Source of the DNA: an uncultured Prochlorococcus sp.
GTDB lineage: Bacteria > Cyanobacteriota > Cyanobacteriia > PCC-6307 > Cyanobiaceae
DNA: 53,730 nucleotides
Assembly (NCBI GenBank): GCA_902622625.1
Contig: CACNQS010000007.1
Span: forward strand, 1-53,730
Direction: 5' to 3'
Part shown: piece by piece, positions 16,410 to 24,039 of the stretch
Numbering within the stretch: the first letter of the stretch is position 1
Layout of the letters: each line of letters opens with the position of its first letter
The notes under the pieces: model-generated
Told to the model about the DNA's origin: nothing
The model's database searches: none
Seen by the model: the letters and a program-made list of their open reading frames with translations, nothing else
Position numbers and translations under genes: made by a program

Positions 16410-17286
16410 AATTATAATTTTTAATTTTACTGCTAATTACTTTTTGTCCTTCTAACACAACTTTCGCTCCATCTCCTAACAATATTTTTAAAACCGCTCC
16501 TGGTACTGGAAGTAAATTAGGTCTATTCAGACATTTGCCTAAAGTCTGAGAAAATTCTCTCATTAATACTGGATTTGGTGAAACAGCATTAAATACTCCC
16601 GAATACTTTTTATCAACTAATGCTTGAATAATTAATGCACATAAATCAGTTCTATGAATCCAACTCATCCATTGCTTCCCATCTCCAATTGGTCCACCTA
16701 ATCCAACTTTAAATATAGGGAGCATTTTTCCTAATGCTCCTCCGTCTTTCTCTAGAACAATTCCAATTCTAAAAATAACTAACCTTGAGAAAAATGGTTT
16801 TTCAGCTGCGACCGCTTCCCATTTTTTGCAAAGATTAGATAAAAAGTCTTTTCCTCCAGGACTATTTTCAGTGAATTCACTAGACAAACTTGTACCGTAA
16901 TAACCTATAGCTGATCCATTTATAATGACTTTTGGGTTTATTTTTAAATTTTTAAGGGTCTTCATCATAAATTTTGTGGTGTTAATACGACTAGTTTCAA
17001 TTTCCTTTTTTTGTTCAGAAGTCCATTTTTTTTCTGCTATGGGTTCTCCCATCAAGTTAATAATTCCATCTGTCTCTCTTAAAATATTTAGAAGATTTTT
17101 GTTATTCCAGTTTTTTTCTTTTGATAGATCTATTTGAAAAAATTTAAACTTATTGAAATCTAAATCAAGCTTTAATTTACTAATGGGTTTTCTACTTATA
17201 ATGTATATTTCGTGATTTTCATTGAGTAGTGTTGGTACTAATTCTTTACCAACAAATCCAGTGCAGCCAAGTAGTAAAAGACGCAT
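16360..17286 (-). CDS. TIGR01777-family epimerase/SDR protein
   Basis: A 308-aa extended short-chain dehydrogenase-like protein. LLLLGCTGFVGKEL at the N-terminus is the NAD(P)-binding motif. NLMGEPIAEKKW is diagnostic for the YfcH/TIGR01777 group (plant homologue: the plastid division factor GC1). GSAIGYYGTS supplies the YYG segment that replaces the usual YxxxK, and WMSWIHRTDL and FNAVSPNPV are further signatures. The C-terminal DUF1731-type piece covers about residues 250-300. The reaction is unknown. It overlaps the convergent small membrane gene by 50 bases. Confidence 0.87.
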   Translation of the reverse strand: MRLLLLGCTGFVGKELVPTLLNENHEIYIISRKPISKLKLDLDFNKFKFFQIDLSKEKNWNNKNLLNILRETDGIINLMGEPIAEKKWTSEQKKEIETSRINTTKFMMKTLKNLKINPKVIINGSAIGYYGTSLSSEFTENSPGGKDFLSNLCKKWEAVAAEKPFFSRLVIFRIGIVLEKDGGALGKMLPIFKVGLGGPIGDGKQWMSWIHRTDLCALIIQALVDKKYSGVFNAVSPNPVLMREFSQTLGKCLNRPNLLPVPGAVLKILLGDGAKVVLEGQKVISSKIKNYNFKYPLLEKAIYASTKN

Positions 17287-17387
17287 ATTTTATAGATGTT
17301 TATCATTTAAGGCTATTAAATTTTTTAGACGTTTGTAATTATTATTCCGGTATAAATTTTTTTCAATAGTTTTAAAACAACTTTTTG

Positions 17388-17393
17388 TATAAT
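17388..17393 (+). promoter_or_regulatory. Probable -10 box of the ndhO promoter
   Basis: A perfect TATAAT lies 30 bases before the ndhO start and would give a leader of roughly 20-25 bases. No convincing -35 box is at the usual distance: 17365-17370 reads AATAGT. Transcription may therefore rely on an activator or on the AT-rich upstream DNA. Confidence 0.45.
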
Positions 17394-17407
17394 GTAATTC
17401 AAAATAC
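17394..17407 (+). promoter_or_regulatory. NtcA-like palindrome GTA-N8-TAC upstream of ndhO
   Basis: The sequence GTAATTCAAAATAC matches the GTA-N8-TAC core bound by the nitrogen regulator NtcA. It follows immediately after the TATAAT box. This is not the classic activator position near -41 but would place a bound protein over the transcription start, so the expected effect would be repression. A six-base core can occur by chance in AT-rich DNA, so this is a candidate only. Confidence 0.25.
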
Positions 17408-17422
17408 TTTCTTGAATTTATT

Positions 17423-17659
17423 ATGACAGATTCTATTCCAAAGAAACCTCTCAAGAAAGGAAGCTTAGTTTTTGTCGATAGAGTGAATTATATAAAAAGT
17501 ATCGAAGCGCTAGCCAGTGATGATGATTTACCTAATTATGTCTTTGAAGGGCCTGGAGAGATTCTTTCAGTCAAAGACGAATATGCTCAGGTTCGATGGC
17601 GCAGACCTGTTCCAGATGTTTGGTTGAAATTAGATCAACTTAAAGAATATACTCAATAA
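17423..17659 (+). CDS. ndhO: NAD(P)H-quinone oxidoreductase subunit O
   Basis: A 78-aa peripheral subunit of cyanobacterial NDH-1. LKKGSLVFVDR, SIEALASDDDLPNYVFEGPGEI, the YAQVRW strand and the terminal WLKLDQLKEY match NdhO, usually about 70-80 aa. NdhO binds the hydrophilic arm on the cytoplasmic side near NdhI/NdhK and is reported to modulate complex stability and activity. It is transcribed alone, with the J-protein gene convergent 11 bases downstream. Confidence 0.9.
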   Translation: MTDSIPKKPLKKGSLVFVDRVNYIKSIEALASDDDLPNYVFEGPGEILSVKDEYAQVRWRRPVPDVWLKLDQLKEYTQ

Positions 17660-17670
17660 AATTTTTATAT

Positions 17671-18348
17671 CTAAAAGTTTTTATTTTTTTTCTCTTTAGA
17701 CATCTTTGATTGTATTCTTTTTGCTTCTTTGATCATTTCTTTGCCATCAAATAAGTAATTGTCCACGTATCCTTTTGTATATCTATCAAATTCTGATAGC
17801 GCATCTTTAACTTGTGAAAAACAATGATAAAGATCTAGGCCTAAAGCTGAAATAGACTTTGGAACTATTTTTTTGTTATAAATTTTTTCAACTTTTTCTA
17901 TTTTCTTTTGTGAAAGAATAATATAACTGCAAAAATTTTCCATTAGTTCGTCATCATATGGATCTGCAGATAGTTCTTTTATTTCGTTATTCAAAGGTTT
18001 AATGATTTGACTAATTAATCTACTGATCGGACTATAAATTTCTTTAATCCATGTTTCAACTTCTTTGTCCTTAATTGAAGAATGATGTTTTTTTGAATTA
18101 AATTTCTCTTCCCAATTTTCATTTAATGAATCAAATGATGAGCTGGAAAAGGAAAAACTGCTATCATATTGTTTCTTTTTAATAGGGTCACTAAGAGTTT
18201 CCCAGGCATTTTGTATTGCAAGAAATCGTTCTTTCTTGCCTCCTGCATCTGGATGATGTTGCTTAACTAAAGAGCGATATGAAGATTTAATTTCATTTCT
18301 GGTTGCATTTTGTTTGAGACCTAATTCTTTATATAAATTTTTTTCCAT
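17671..18348 (-). CDS. J-domain (DnaJ-like) protein
   Basis: A 225-aa protein with an N-terminal J domain (residues 1-65) including the Hsp70-stimulating H32-P33-D34. There is no Gly/Phe-rich region, zinc finger or CTD of true DnaJ, so it is a class III J protein. The rest is a Ser-rich linker (SFSFSSSSFDS) and a charged helical domain to the end. It should direct a DnaK to a particular client, which is unknown. The start is 16 bases after the cysK stop on the same strand, suggesting joint transcription. Confidence 0.88.
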   Translation of the reverse strand: MEKNLYKELGLKQNATRNEIKSSYRSLVKQHHPDAGGKKERFLAIQNAWETLSDPIKKKQYDSSFSFSSSSFDSLNENWEEKFNSKKHHSSIKDKEVETWIKEIYSPISRLISQIIKPLNNEIKELSADPYDDELMENFCSYIILSQKKIEKVEKIYNKKIVPKSISALGLDLYHCFSQVKDALSEFDRYTKGYVDNYLFDGKEMIKEAKRIQSKMSKEKKNKNF

Positions 18349-18364
18349 TTTTATAAATTATGCA

Positions 18365-19333
18365 TTAAAGATAACCATCTTTTCTGGCTTGAATTGAAGT
18401 ATTAGATTCAAACATTGCTGTTGATAAATATCTTTCTCCAAAACTTGGAAGAATAACTATCAATCTTTTATTCATTAGTTCTTTTCTTTTGCCGATTTTT
18501 ATAGTTGCCGCTAGAGCTGCACCGCTGCTGATGCCAGATAAAAGGCCTTCCAATCTAGCTAATAAACGCCCATAATAAAATGCTTCATCGTCATCTATTT
18601 TTATAATTTCATCAATTAATTCAGTATTAAGGACTTTTGGTACGAAACCCGCGCCAATTCCTTGAATCGAATGAGATCCTGCTTTTTCTCCTGAAATCAC
18701 AGCACTTTTTTTGGGTTCTACGGCATAAATTTTGCAATTTGAATTAACTTTTTTCAAAAAACGTGCACAACCAGTAATTGTTCCTCCTGTGCCTACTCCT
18801 GTAACTAATCCATCTAAATTGTTATTGGATTGGGACCATATTTCTTGAGCCGTCGTTCTTTCATGAATATCTGGATTAGCAAAGTTTTCAAACTGATTAA
18901 ATTGATAGCTATTTGCAATGGTTGAAGATAACTCATTAGCTAAATCTAAAGCTCCTTTCATTCCGTCTTTCCCCGGTGTTAGCTGTAATTCAGCTCCATA
19001 TGCTCTCAACATTGCTCTTCTCTCAATACTCATCGTATCCGGCATAGTTAATATCAATTTATAGCCTTTTGCTGCGGCAACCATTGCTAAAGCGATGCCA
19101 GTATTTCCACTAGTTGCTTCAATTAACGTTGTTTTGTCTGGTGTTATCAATCCTTCTTCTTCAGCTTTACATAACATTGAATAAGCAATCCGATCCTTAA
19201 CAGACGCTGATGGATTGAAACTTTCTAGTTTGGCTATTATTTCTGGATAACAATCAAAATACTTTCTGATTCGATTTAATTTAACTAATGGGGTATTTCC
19301 AACTAGAGAAGTTATATCATTTGCTATTTCCAT
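18365..19333 (-). CDS. cysK: Cysteine synthase A (O-acetylserine sulfhydrylase)
   Basis: A 322-aa PLP enzyme that makes cysteine from O-acetylserine and sulfide. The PLP lysine is in NPSASVKDRIAY (residue 46 from the ATG at 19333), the substrate loop in EATSGNTGIALA, the phosphate-binding loop in GVGTGGTITG and the C-terminal serine in GISSGAALA. IQGIGAGFVP is typical of CysK rather than cystathionine beta-synthase. A TTG one codon upstream (19336) is possible, but the ATG is preferred. The J-protein gene follows after 16 bases. Confidence 0.94.
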   Translation of the reverse strand: MEIANDITSLVGNTPLVKLNRIRKYFDCYPEIIAKLESFNPSASVKDRIAYSMLCKAEEEGLITPDKTTLIEATSGNTGIALAMVAAAKGYKLILTMPDTMSIERRAMLRAYGAELQLTPGKDGMKGALDLANELSSTIANSYQFNQFENFANPDIHERTTAQEIWSQSNNNLDGLVTGVGTGGTITGCARFLKKVNSNCKIYAVEPKKSAVISGEKAGSHSIQGIGAGFVPKVLNTELIDEIIKIDDDEAFYYGRLLARLEGLLSGISSGAALAATIKIGKRKELMNKRLIVILPSFGERYLSTAMFESNTSIQARKDGYL

Positions 19334-19477
19334 CAAATTATTTTTAAAATCAAAATAAAATCTCCTTCATTAATAATAATTGTATTTAAAGATCTTTTAT
19401 ATAATTTTCTCAAAAGAATTTAATTTAAATAACTTCCCGCTGACAAATATTTAGTAATATAAGAGGTAGTTTTTATT

Positions 19478-19756
19478 ATGGTTATGTATTCGTTGGAACT
19501 AAATCTAAGATATTCACCTTTTCCACTATCAATTCAGAAGAAAGAATTTGATGATGTTAAAGGAATTTATGATGAAATAAAAAGTTCTATGAATGAAAAT
19601 TTAGAATCATCAAACTTGATCGAATTAAGGTGTGACAAAGTGCAAGATAAACTAATTGCTGTAAGAGCTAAAGAAATCATTTCTGTTCAGATATATGAAA
19701 AATCTTCAGTAGCAGGAGGAGCTAAAAGACCAGGATTTTCTCTCAACATAGATTGA
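19478..19756 (+). CDS. Conserved-looking cyanobacterial protein, 92 aa, unknown function
   Basis: A 92-aa soluble protein beginning MVMYSLELNLRYSPFPLSIQ, with a mixed helix/strand pattern and a Gly/Lys-rich end (SVAGGAKRPGFSLNID). I recall similar short proteins in other picocyanobacteria but can give no function. A second ATG lies two codons in. It ends eight bases before the ATG of the ABC ATPase gene, so the two are very likely co-transcribed. It has no membrane segment and so is not an obvious transporter subunit. Confidence 0.65.
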   Translation: MVMYSLELNLRYSPFPLSIQKKEFDDVKGIYDEIKSSMNENLESSNLIELRCDKVQDKLIAVRAKEIISVQIYEKSSVAGGAKRPGFSLNID

Positions 19757-19764
19757 TAGAATTA

Positions 19765-20439
19765 ATGCGAGATTCTTTTGAAAATGAAATACCTCATATT
19801 AACTTCCAAGATGTTTCTTTTTCATATCCTGGGGAAAAAGAAAATTTAATTTTTAAATGTAATTTATCAATAAAAAAACAAGGATTTTGGATGGTCTTGG
19901 GTAAAAACGGGAGCGGAAAAAGTACTCTTTTAAAATTAATTAATGGAATAATCAAACCCAAAACTGGTTTTATCCATTCTAATGCAAATATTGGCATGGT
20001 GTTTCAAAACCCTGATCATCAAATATTGATGCCAAATTGTAGGAGTGAACTTCTGATTAATATTAATCAGAATATAAGTCAAAATGAAATTAATAAAAAA
20101 ATTCAATATGTGCTTGATCAAGTAGGAATGACTGGTTTTGAAAAAAGGCCAGTTCATACTTTGAGCGGTGGACAAAAACAACGCTTAACTATTGCAAGCG
20201 CTCTGATTAGTAATAGAAATTTTATTCTTTTAGATGAGCCTACAGCGTTACTTGATAAAACTAGCCAACTAAAAGTTTTACAAACTATTAAAAATCTTAC
20301 AAGTGACCATAAAAAACCTTTATCGGCTTTATGGATTACTCATCGTTATGAAGAATTAACTTATGCTGATGCAGTAGCAGAGTTGAAAAATGGTTTTTTA
20401 TCTAGCTGGCAAGAACCATCAAAATTTCATTATAATTAA
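19765..20439 (+). CDS. ABC transporter ATPase of the energy-coupling factor (CbiO/EcfA) type
   Basis: A 224-aa nucleotide-binding subunit. Walker A is GKNGSGKST (residues 46-54). The Q-loop segment MVFQNPDHQILMP is the form characteristic of CbiO/EcfA ATPases that power vitamin or metal uptake. The signature LSGGQKQR, Walker B FILLDEPTALLD and the H-switch in ITHR are all intact. I chose the ATG at 19765; a TTG four codons upstream would overlap the preceding stop. No EcfT or S-component gene is nearby, so the membrane partner must be encoded elsewhere. Plastid ABCI10/ABCI11 proteins are probably the nearest eukaryotic relatives. Confidence 0.85.
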   Translation: MRDSFENEIPHINFQDVSFSYPGEKENLIFKCNLSIKKQGFWMVLGKNGSGKSTLLKLINGIIKPKTGFIHSNANIGMVFQNPDHQILMPNCRSELLININQNISQNEINKKIQYVLDQVGMTGFEKRPVHTLSGGQKQRLTIASALISNRNFILLDEPTALLDKTSQLKVLQTIKNLTSDHKKPLSALWITHRYEELTYADAVAELKNGFLSSWQEPSKFHYN

Positions 20440-20448
20440 CTCTCGTAC

Positions 20449-20478
20449 TTGTCATAAGGTACTTTAAAGAGCTAAATT
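20449..20478 (+). promoter_or_regulatory. Likely promoter of tRNA-Asn
   Basis: TTGTCA at 20449-20454 (one mismatch to TTGACA) and TAAATT at 20473-20478 (two mismatches to TATAAT) are separated by 18 bases. They would start transcription a few bases before the mature tRNA 5' end at 20489. The -35 box lies just after the ABC ATPase stop codon. Confidence 0.5.
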
Positions 20479-20488
20479 CATTTTATAT

Positions 20489-20560
<72 letters not shown>

Positions 20561-20584
20561 TTTATAAATTCCAAAAAGTTATCC

Positions 20585-20612
20585 AAAGTCACCATAAAAA
20601 GGTGACTTTTTT
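20585..20612 (+). terminator. Rho-independent terminator after tRNA-Asn
   Basis: A perfect 9-bp stem, AAAGTCACC/GGTGACTTT, with a seven-base loop (ATAAAAA), runs straight into a T tract of six counting the stem end. It lies 24 bases after the tRNA 3' end and is the clearest intrinsic terminator in the window. Confidence 0.85.
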
Positions 20613-20675
20613 ATTTCTTTGATTTTTTTGCCTAATAGTGGTTGGCCGAAGATATAATCAAGTATATTTGTTTAA

Positions 20676-20697
20676 TTTTAAGAACAGTATATAGAAC
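20676..20697. repeat. 22-base direct repeat, copy 1
   Basis: TTTTAAGAACA-GTATA-TAGAAC. It matches copy 2 at 19 of 22 positions, with all three mismatches inside the five-base centre. Within each copy AGAAC occurs twice, 12 bases apart, close to one helical turn. This layout suits a dimeric binding protein, but no protein is known to me for it. Confidence 0.7.
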
Positions 20698-20698
20698 A

Positions 20699-20725
20699 TC
20701 TAGTAAAATCAAATTTTATTCTAGA
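20699..20725. repeat. Inverted repeat between the two 22-base copies
   Basis: TCTAGTAAAAT, a CAA loop, then ATTTTATTCTAGA. The arms pair as TCTAG/CTAGA and TAAAAT/ATTTTA with one bulge of two bases. No T tract follows on the plus strand. It could form a weak hairpin in RNA from either strand or be a protein site. Confidence 0.5.
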
Positions 20726-20754
20726 CTATACAATTTTTCTAATAAAAAATTGAT

Positions 20755-20776
20755 TTTTAAGAACATTAATTAGAAC
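20755..20776. repeat. 22-base direct repeat, copy 2
   Basis: TTTTAAGAACA-TTAAT-TAGAAC, 79 bases downstream of copy 1 and in the same orientation. The outer 17 bases are identical to copy 1. Confidence 0.7.
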
Positions 20777-20892
20777 GGTTTCAAAACTCTCAGCAAAATT
20801 GAAAAACAAAGCTTTTTGATTTATTTTCATTGTTTAAAATTAAGAAATATATTAGTTTATATCTTTTGTATTACCTCGTCATTCAGGGAATT

Positions 20893-21252
20893 CTAGTCAT
20901 CCCACATATCCTTTTTCTCTTGATCTAAATTATTCCTTTCAAGTAATTCTATTCTTCGCTTCTGAGAATCTATTTCCGTTTCAATTACGTTTTTATCGTC
21001 ATTATATTTTGTTTGTATTTCTAAGATATTGATTTCAAATTGTTCTCCAAAAAAATCTGACATTTCTCTCCATGCTTCCATTTCCTCTTCTTTGCCAATA
21101 GTATCGTTTATCTGATGAGAAATAATTTCTAATACATATTGTTTAAGTTCTTTATGACTCATCGATTCAACTTTTTTTTGAATGTAAAGTTCTTTCAGAG
21201 TTTCTAGTTGTTTTTTTGATAAATCAGAATAAATAATAGACTTCTTTTTCAT
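20893..21252 (-). CDS. Protein of unknown function, 119 aa, helical
   Basis: A highly charged, predicted all-helical protein. The first 70 residues (LSKKQLETLKELYIQKKVESMS, then ELKQYVLEIISHQI and EEEMEAWREMSDFF) look like a small conserved domain. I believe I have seen it in several picocyanobacterial and cyanophage hypothetical proteins, but cannot confirm this here. The last 45 residues are a probable coiled coil (IDSQKRRIELLERNN). The gene stands alone between two long non-coding stretches, the looser spacing of an accessory rather than core locus. It has a normal ATG start but no clear ribosome binding site. Confidence 0.6.
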   Translation of the reverse strand: MKKKSIIYSDLSKKQLETLKELYIQKKVESMSHKELKQYVLEIISHQINDTIGKEEEMEAWREMSDFFGEQFEINILEIQTKYNDDKNVIETEIDSQKRRIELLERNNLDQEKKDMWDD

Positions 21253-21656
21253 AGATACTTAAATTTTTTTTAATATAGATAATATTATGCGTTTAAACAT
21301 TTTGGAGAAATTAGAAATTTTAAACTTAGTTATCTTTCTATTTGAAAACTGAAAATTCTTGATTTACTTCAATTTTTCTAAACTTATACTGGCAATCTGA
21401 ATTAGATATTCTTTCAATTTGAACTATTATTTGCTTCTAATAACCCTTTGATTATTAAGAAAAAGTGAATAGAATCGAAAGAAATTATAAAATTTCAACT
21501 TTATTAAAATTTGTAATTTCTATCTAATTTATTGCTATCACTTAGTTTTTTGATAATTCTAATTGATAAAATTGTTTACAGTAATTCAGCAATCTTTATA
21601 AATTCTTGAGAGAATCGTAATACTAAAACTTAATTTTAATTTAATAGTTCATAAAT
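21253..21656. other. 404-base non-coding region upstream of rpaA
   Basis: This gap separates the divergent 119-aa gene and rpaA. It is the longest gene-free stretch in the window. It is strongly AT-rich and has no frame I would call a gene. I could not pick one convincing promoter among many TATAAT-like runs. The usual expectation is a long rpaA leader or several promoters; a small RNA is also possible. I see no HLR1-type TTACA repeat pair and no NtcA core. Confidence 0.6.
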
Positions 21657-22439
21657 ATGAAAATTTCAATCCTTTTAATTGAAGACGATCGTGATATGCG
21701 TGATTTGGTGGCTAGACATCTAGAACATTCTGGTTTCGATGTCCAAAAAGCTGAAGATGGAATTAAAGGACAAGCATTAGCTCTTCAATATTCACCAGAT
21801 TTAATACTTTTGGATTTAATGCTACCAAGTGTTGATGGTTTAACTTTATGTCAGCGATTAAGAAGAGACGAAAGAACATCAAATATACCAATTTTGATGA
21901 TAACTGCGTTGGGCGGTCTTAAAGATAAAGTTACTGGATTTAATTCTGGAGCAGATGATTACATTACTAAACCATTCGATTTAGAAGAGTTATACGTACG
22001 CATAAAAGCTTTATTAAGAAGAACCAACAGAGCACAATTAAATTCTAGTAACCAGCAAGAAATACTAAATTATGGCCCTTTAACTCTTGTTCCTGAAAGA
22101 TTTGAAGCTATTTGGTTTGAATCTCCTGTTAGGTTAACGCATCTTGAATTTGAGCTTCTTCATTGTCTTTTGCAGAGACATGGTCAAACTGTATCGCCAG
22201 CATTAATTCTTAAAGAAGTATGGGGATATGAACCTGATGATGATATTGAGACAATAAGAGTTCATATTAGACACTTACGCACTAAACTTGAACCCGATCC
22301 ACGCAAACCTATTTATATAAAAACTGTATATGGTGCTGGATATTGTCTTGAGTTGCCTATTGGTTCTCAAGTGGAAACTGCTAGTCAAGAGTTCATGCAA
22401 GCAAGAAATCCTGACTTGATAAATTCTGCGGTAGATTAA
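21657..22439 (+). CDS. rpaA: Response regulator RpaA (OmpR family, circadian output)
   Basis: A 260-aa two-component regulator with a receiver domain (residues 1-120: acidic pocket E9, D10 and D11, phospho-acceptor D53, K105 in TKPF) and an OmpR-type winged helix (about 140-235). The C-terminal [25 protein letters not shown] and [12 protein letters not shown] are what I use to separate RpaA from RpaB. RpaA receives the clock signal from SasA and controls dusk genes in cyanobacteria; in Prochlorococcus it acts with a reduced Kai system. A 404-base gap precedes it. It ends two bases before convergent holB. Confidence 0.88.
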   Translation: MKISILLIEDDRDMRDLVARHLEHSGFDVQKAEDGIKGQALALQYSPDLILLDLMLPSVDGLTLCQRLRRDERTSNIPILMITALGGLKDKVTGFNSGADDYITKPFDLEELYVRIKALLRRTNRAQLNSSNQQEILNYGPLTLVPERFEAIWFESPVRLTHLEFELLHCLLQRHGQTVSPALILKEVWGYEPDDDIETIRVHIRHLRTKLEPDPRKPIYIKTVYGAGYCLELPIGSQVETASQEFMQARNPDLINSAVD

Positions 22440-22441
22440 TT

Positions 22442-23404
22442 TCATATATCTTCCATTGAAATTTTTAAAAAAGCTATTTCCCATGCCAACCTTGGTTGAA
22501 CGTTTTTTCTTAATAGGTATTTTAAATTTTCAAGTTTTTTAACTAAAGCTATATTTTTTGTTTTTCTCCACCAAATTGCTTGAATTAAATTTACTAAACA
22601 AATCTGTTGAAAAATTTCTAATTTTTCACATATTGATTTAGTTATTTCTAATATTTCGAGACTATTTTTAATTGGAGAATCCAATTTACTTATAATTTCA
22701 TCTGAAAAATCATTCCAAATTTCAATATTTTTCAACAATTGATTTGGAGATCCATTTGATGAGTTTATTAAATCTTCAAATTTTAATTTTGTGTTTATTT
22801 TTAATTTAGAAGAATCTAAATATTCTTCTAAAATTGACTTTATTTGTTTATTAGAAAAAGATCGAAATCTGACGATGTGACATCTTGAGATAATCGTATC
22901 TAAAAGAAGGTTTAGTTTACATGTTAGTAGAATAAAAATGCCGTTACTGGGTTCTTCTAAGGTTTTTAAAAGGCAATTTGAGGCTGCTTCGTTTAGGAGG
23001 TGTGCATCAATAATCAAAACAATTTTTTTGTCTGAGTTTATTGATTTTTGACTAAGAAAAGTTTTGATATTACGTATTTGAGCAATTTTAATAACCTCAG
23101 ATCCACTTTTTATTGTTTTTTCAAGATTGGAACTTCCTGAACTTTTTGTTTCCAAAAGATAATCAGGTTCAATAATTAAAAAATCAGGATGGTTATTGTT
23201 TGTAATTCTCTCTTCAACATTTTCGCTTGGTGAAGACTGTTTGAAAATCTCTTTTATAAATTGAAGAGCAGTTTGCTTTTTACCTAATCCTTCAGCGCCA
23301 TAAAATATATAACCATTAGCCAATGATTTGTTTTTAATTATGTTCTTGAGAAAGGTATTGACTTCTTCATTCAAGAAAAAATTGTTTTTTTTTACATCAA
23401 TCAT
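22442..23404 (-). CDS. holB: DNA polymerase III delta-prime subunit
   Basis: A 320-aa clamp-loader subunit. It has an AAA+ P-loop variant [12 protein letters not shown] (residues 35-46), the sensor region [27 protein letters not shown] typical of delta-prime, and SRCHIVRF as the arginine-finger SRC motif. The zinc-binding module of gamma/tau is not evident. It overlaps tmk by four bases (ATGA), the tmk-holB arrangement seen in many bacteria. It is convergent with rpaA, two bases apart. Confidence 0.9.
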   Translation of the reverse strand: MIDVKKNNFFLNEEVNTFLKNIIKNKSLANGYIFYGAEGLGKKQTALQFIKEIFKQSSPSENVEERITNNNHPDFLIIEPDYLLETKSSGSSNLEKTIKSGSEVIKIAQIRNIKTFLSQKSINSDKKIVLIIDAHLLNEAASNCLLKTLEEPSNGIFILLTCKLNLLLDTIISRCHIVRFRSFSNKQIKSILEEYLDSSKLKINTKLKFEDLINSSNGSPNQLLKNIEIWNDFSDEIISKLDSPIKNSLEILEITKSICEKLEIFQQICLVNLIQAIWWRKTKNIALVKKLENLKYLLRKNVQPRLAWEIAFLKISMEDI

Positions 23405-24039
23405 TTGTTATTAGAAAAATTGTTTAGCAAAGTCTCTTTAATTTGATTAGAAATAGTTTTAATATTTTGTGAAGCAGATATTACTTTCCAGTTTTTTTGT
23501 TTAGCAATAAGTTGGAAGCCTTCATTTACTTTTTCTAAAAATCTAATACCTTCTGATTCTATTCTGTCTGGAATTTTATTTTTTCTTCGAAATATGCTCT
23601 CTTCTGGAGAAATTTCTAAGAAGAAAGTGATATCTGGAGATGCTCCTTGACAAACAATAGATTCAATATTTTTGATTATTTCTAAATTTATATTTCTTCC
23701 ATAACCTTGATAAGCTAGCGTCGAATCGGAAAATCTATCACTTATTACCCAATCATTGTTTTTTAAAGCAGGAGAAATAATTTTGGAAACGTGTTCAGCT
23801 CTATCCGCTGAATAAAGCAATAATTCTGCAAGAGATGAAGGCTTGTTATTGACATTATTTTCAAGAATCAGTCCTCTAAGTTTTTTTCCTAAAAGACTGC
23901 CTCCAGGCTCTCTAGTTGTGATTAATTTAGACCCTTTCTTTATTAGACCACTACTAGGAAGCCATTTAGATAGTTCATCTATTTGGGTAGTTTTACCACA
24001 TCCATCAATACCTTCAATAACGATAAATTTTCCTTTCAT
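23401..24039 (-). CDS. tmk: Thymidylate kinase
   Basis: A 212-aa nucleoside monophosphate kinase that makes dTDP from dTMP. The P-loop is [11 protein letters not shown] (residues 8-18), the TMP-binding DR motif is in [16 protein letters not shown], and TREPGGS near residue 43 is the conserved arginine segment. Its start abuts the stop of the copper ATPase gene (24040), and its end overlaps holB by four bases, so the three are probably one transcript. Confidence 0.95.
   Translation of the reverse strand: MKGKFIVIEGIDGCGKTTQIDELSKWLPSSGLIKKGSKLITTREPGGSLLGKKLRGLILENNVNNKPSSLAELLLYSADRAEHVSKIISPALKNNDWVISDRFSDSTLAYQGYGRNINLEIIKNIESIVCQGASPDITFFLEISPEESIFRRKNKIPDRIESEGIRFLEKVNEGFQLIAKQKNWKVISASQNIKTISNQIKETLLNNFSNNK

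Larger units (their letters stand above)
20613..20892. other. Gene-free stretch beside tRNA-Asn, with repeats
   Basis: Together with the terminator this makes about 330 bases without a convincing gene between tRNA-Asn and the 119-aa gene. It is very AT-rich. I see two copies of a 22-base element (20676-20697 and 20755-20776) and an inverted repeat (20699-20725) between them. No tRNA fragment, integrase remnant or long frame is visible. It could hold a small RNA or be the regulatory or decayed flank of a former insertion at the tRNA, but nothing proves either. Confidence 0.6.

Noticed and set aside
20726..20830. Minus-strand 34-codon open frame in the gap beside tRNA-Asn
   Set aside because: It has no recognisable motif or ribosome site, and it runs through one of the repeat copies. 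An open frame of this size is expected by chance in this stretch.
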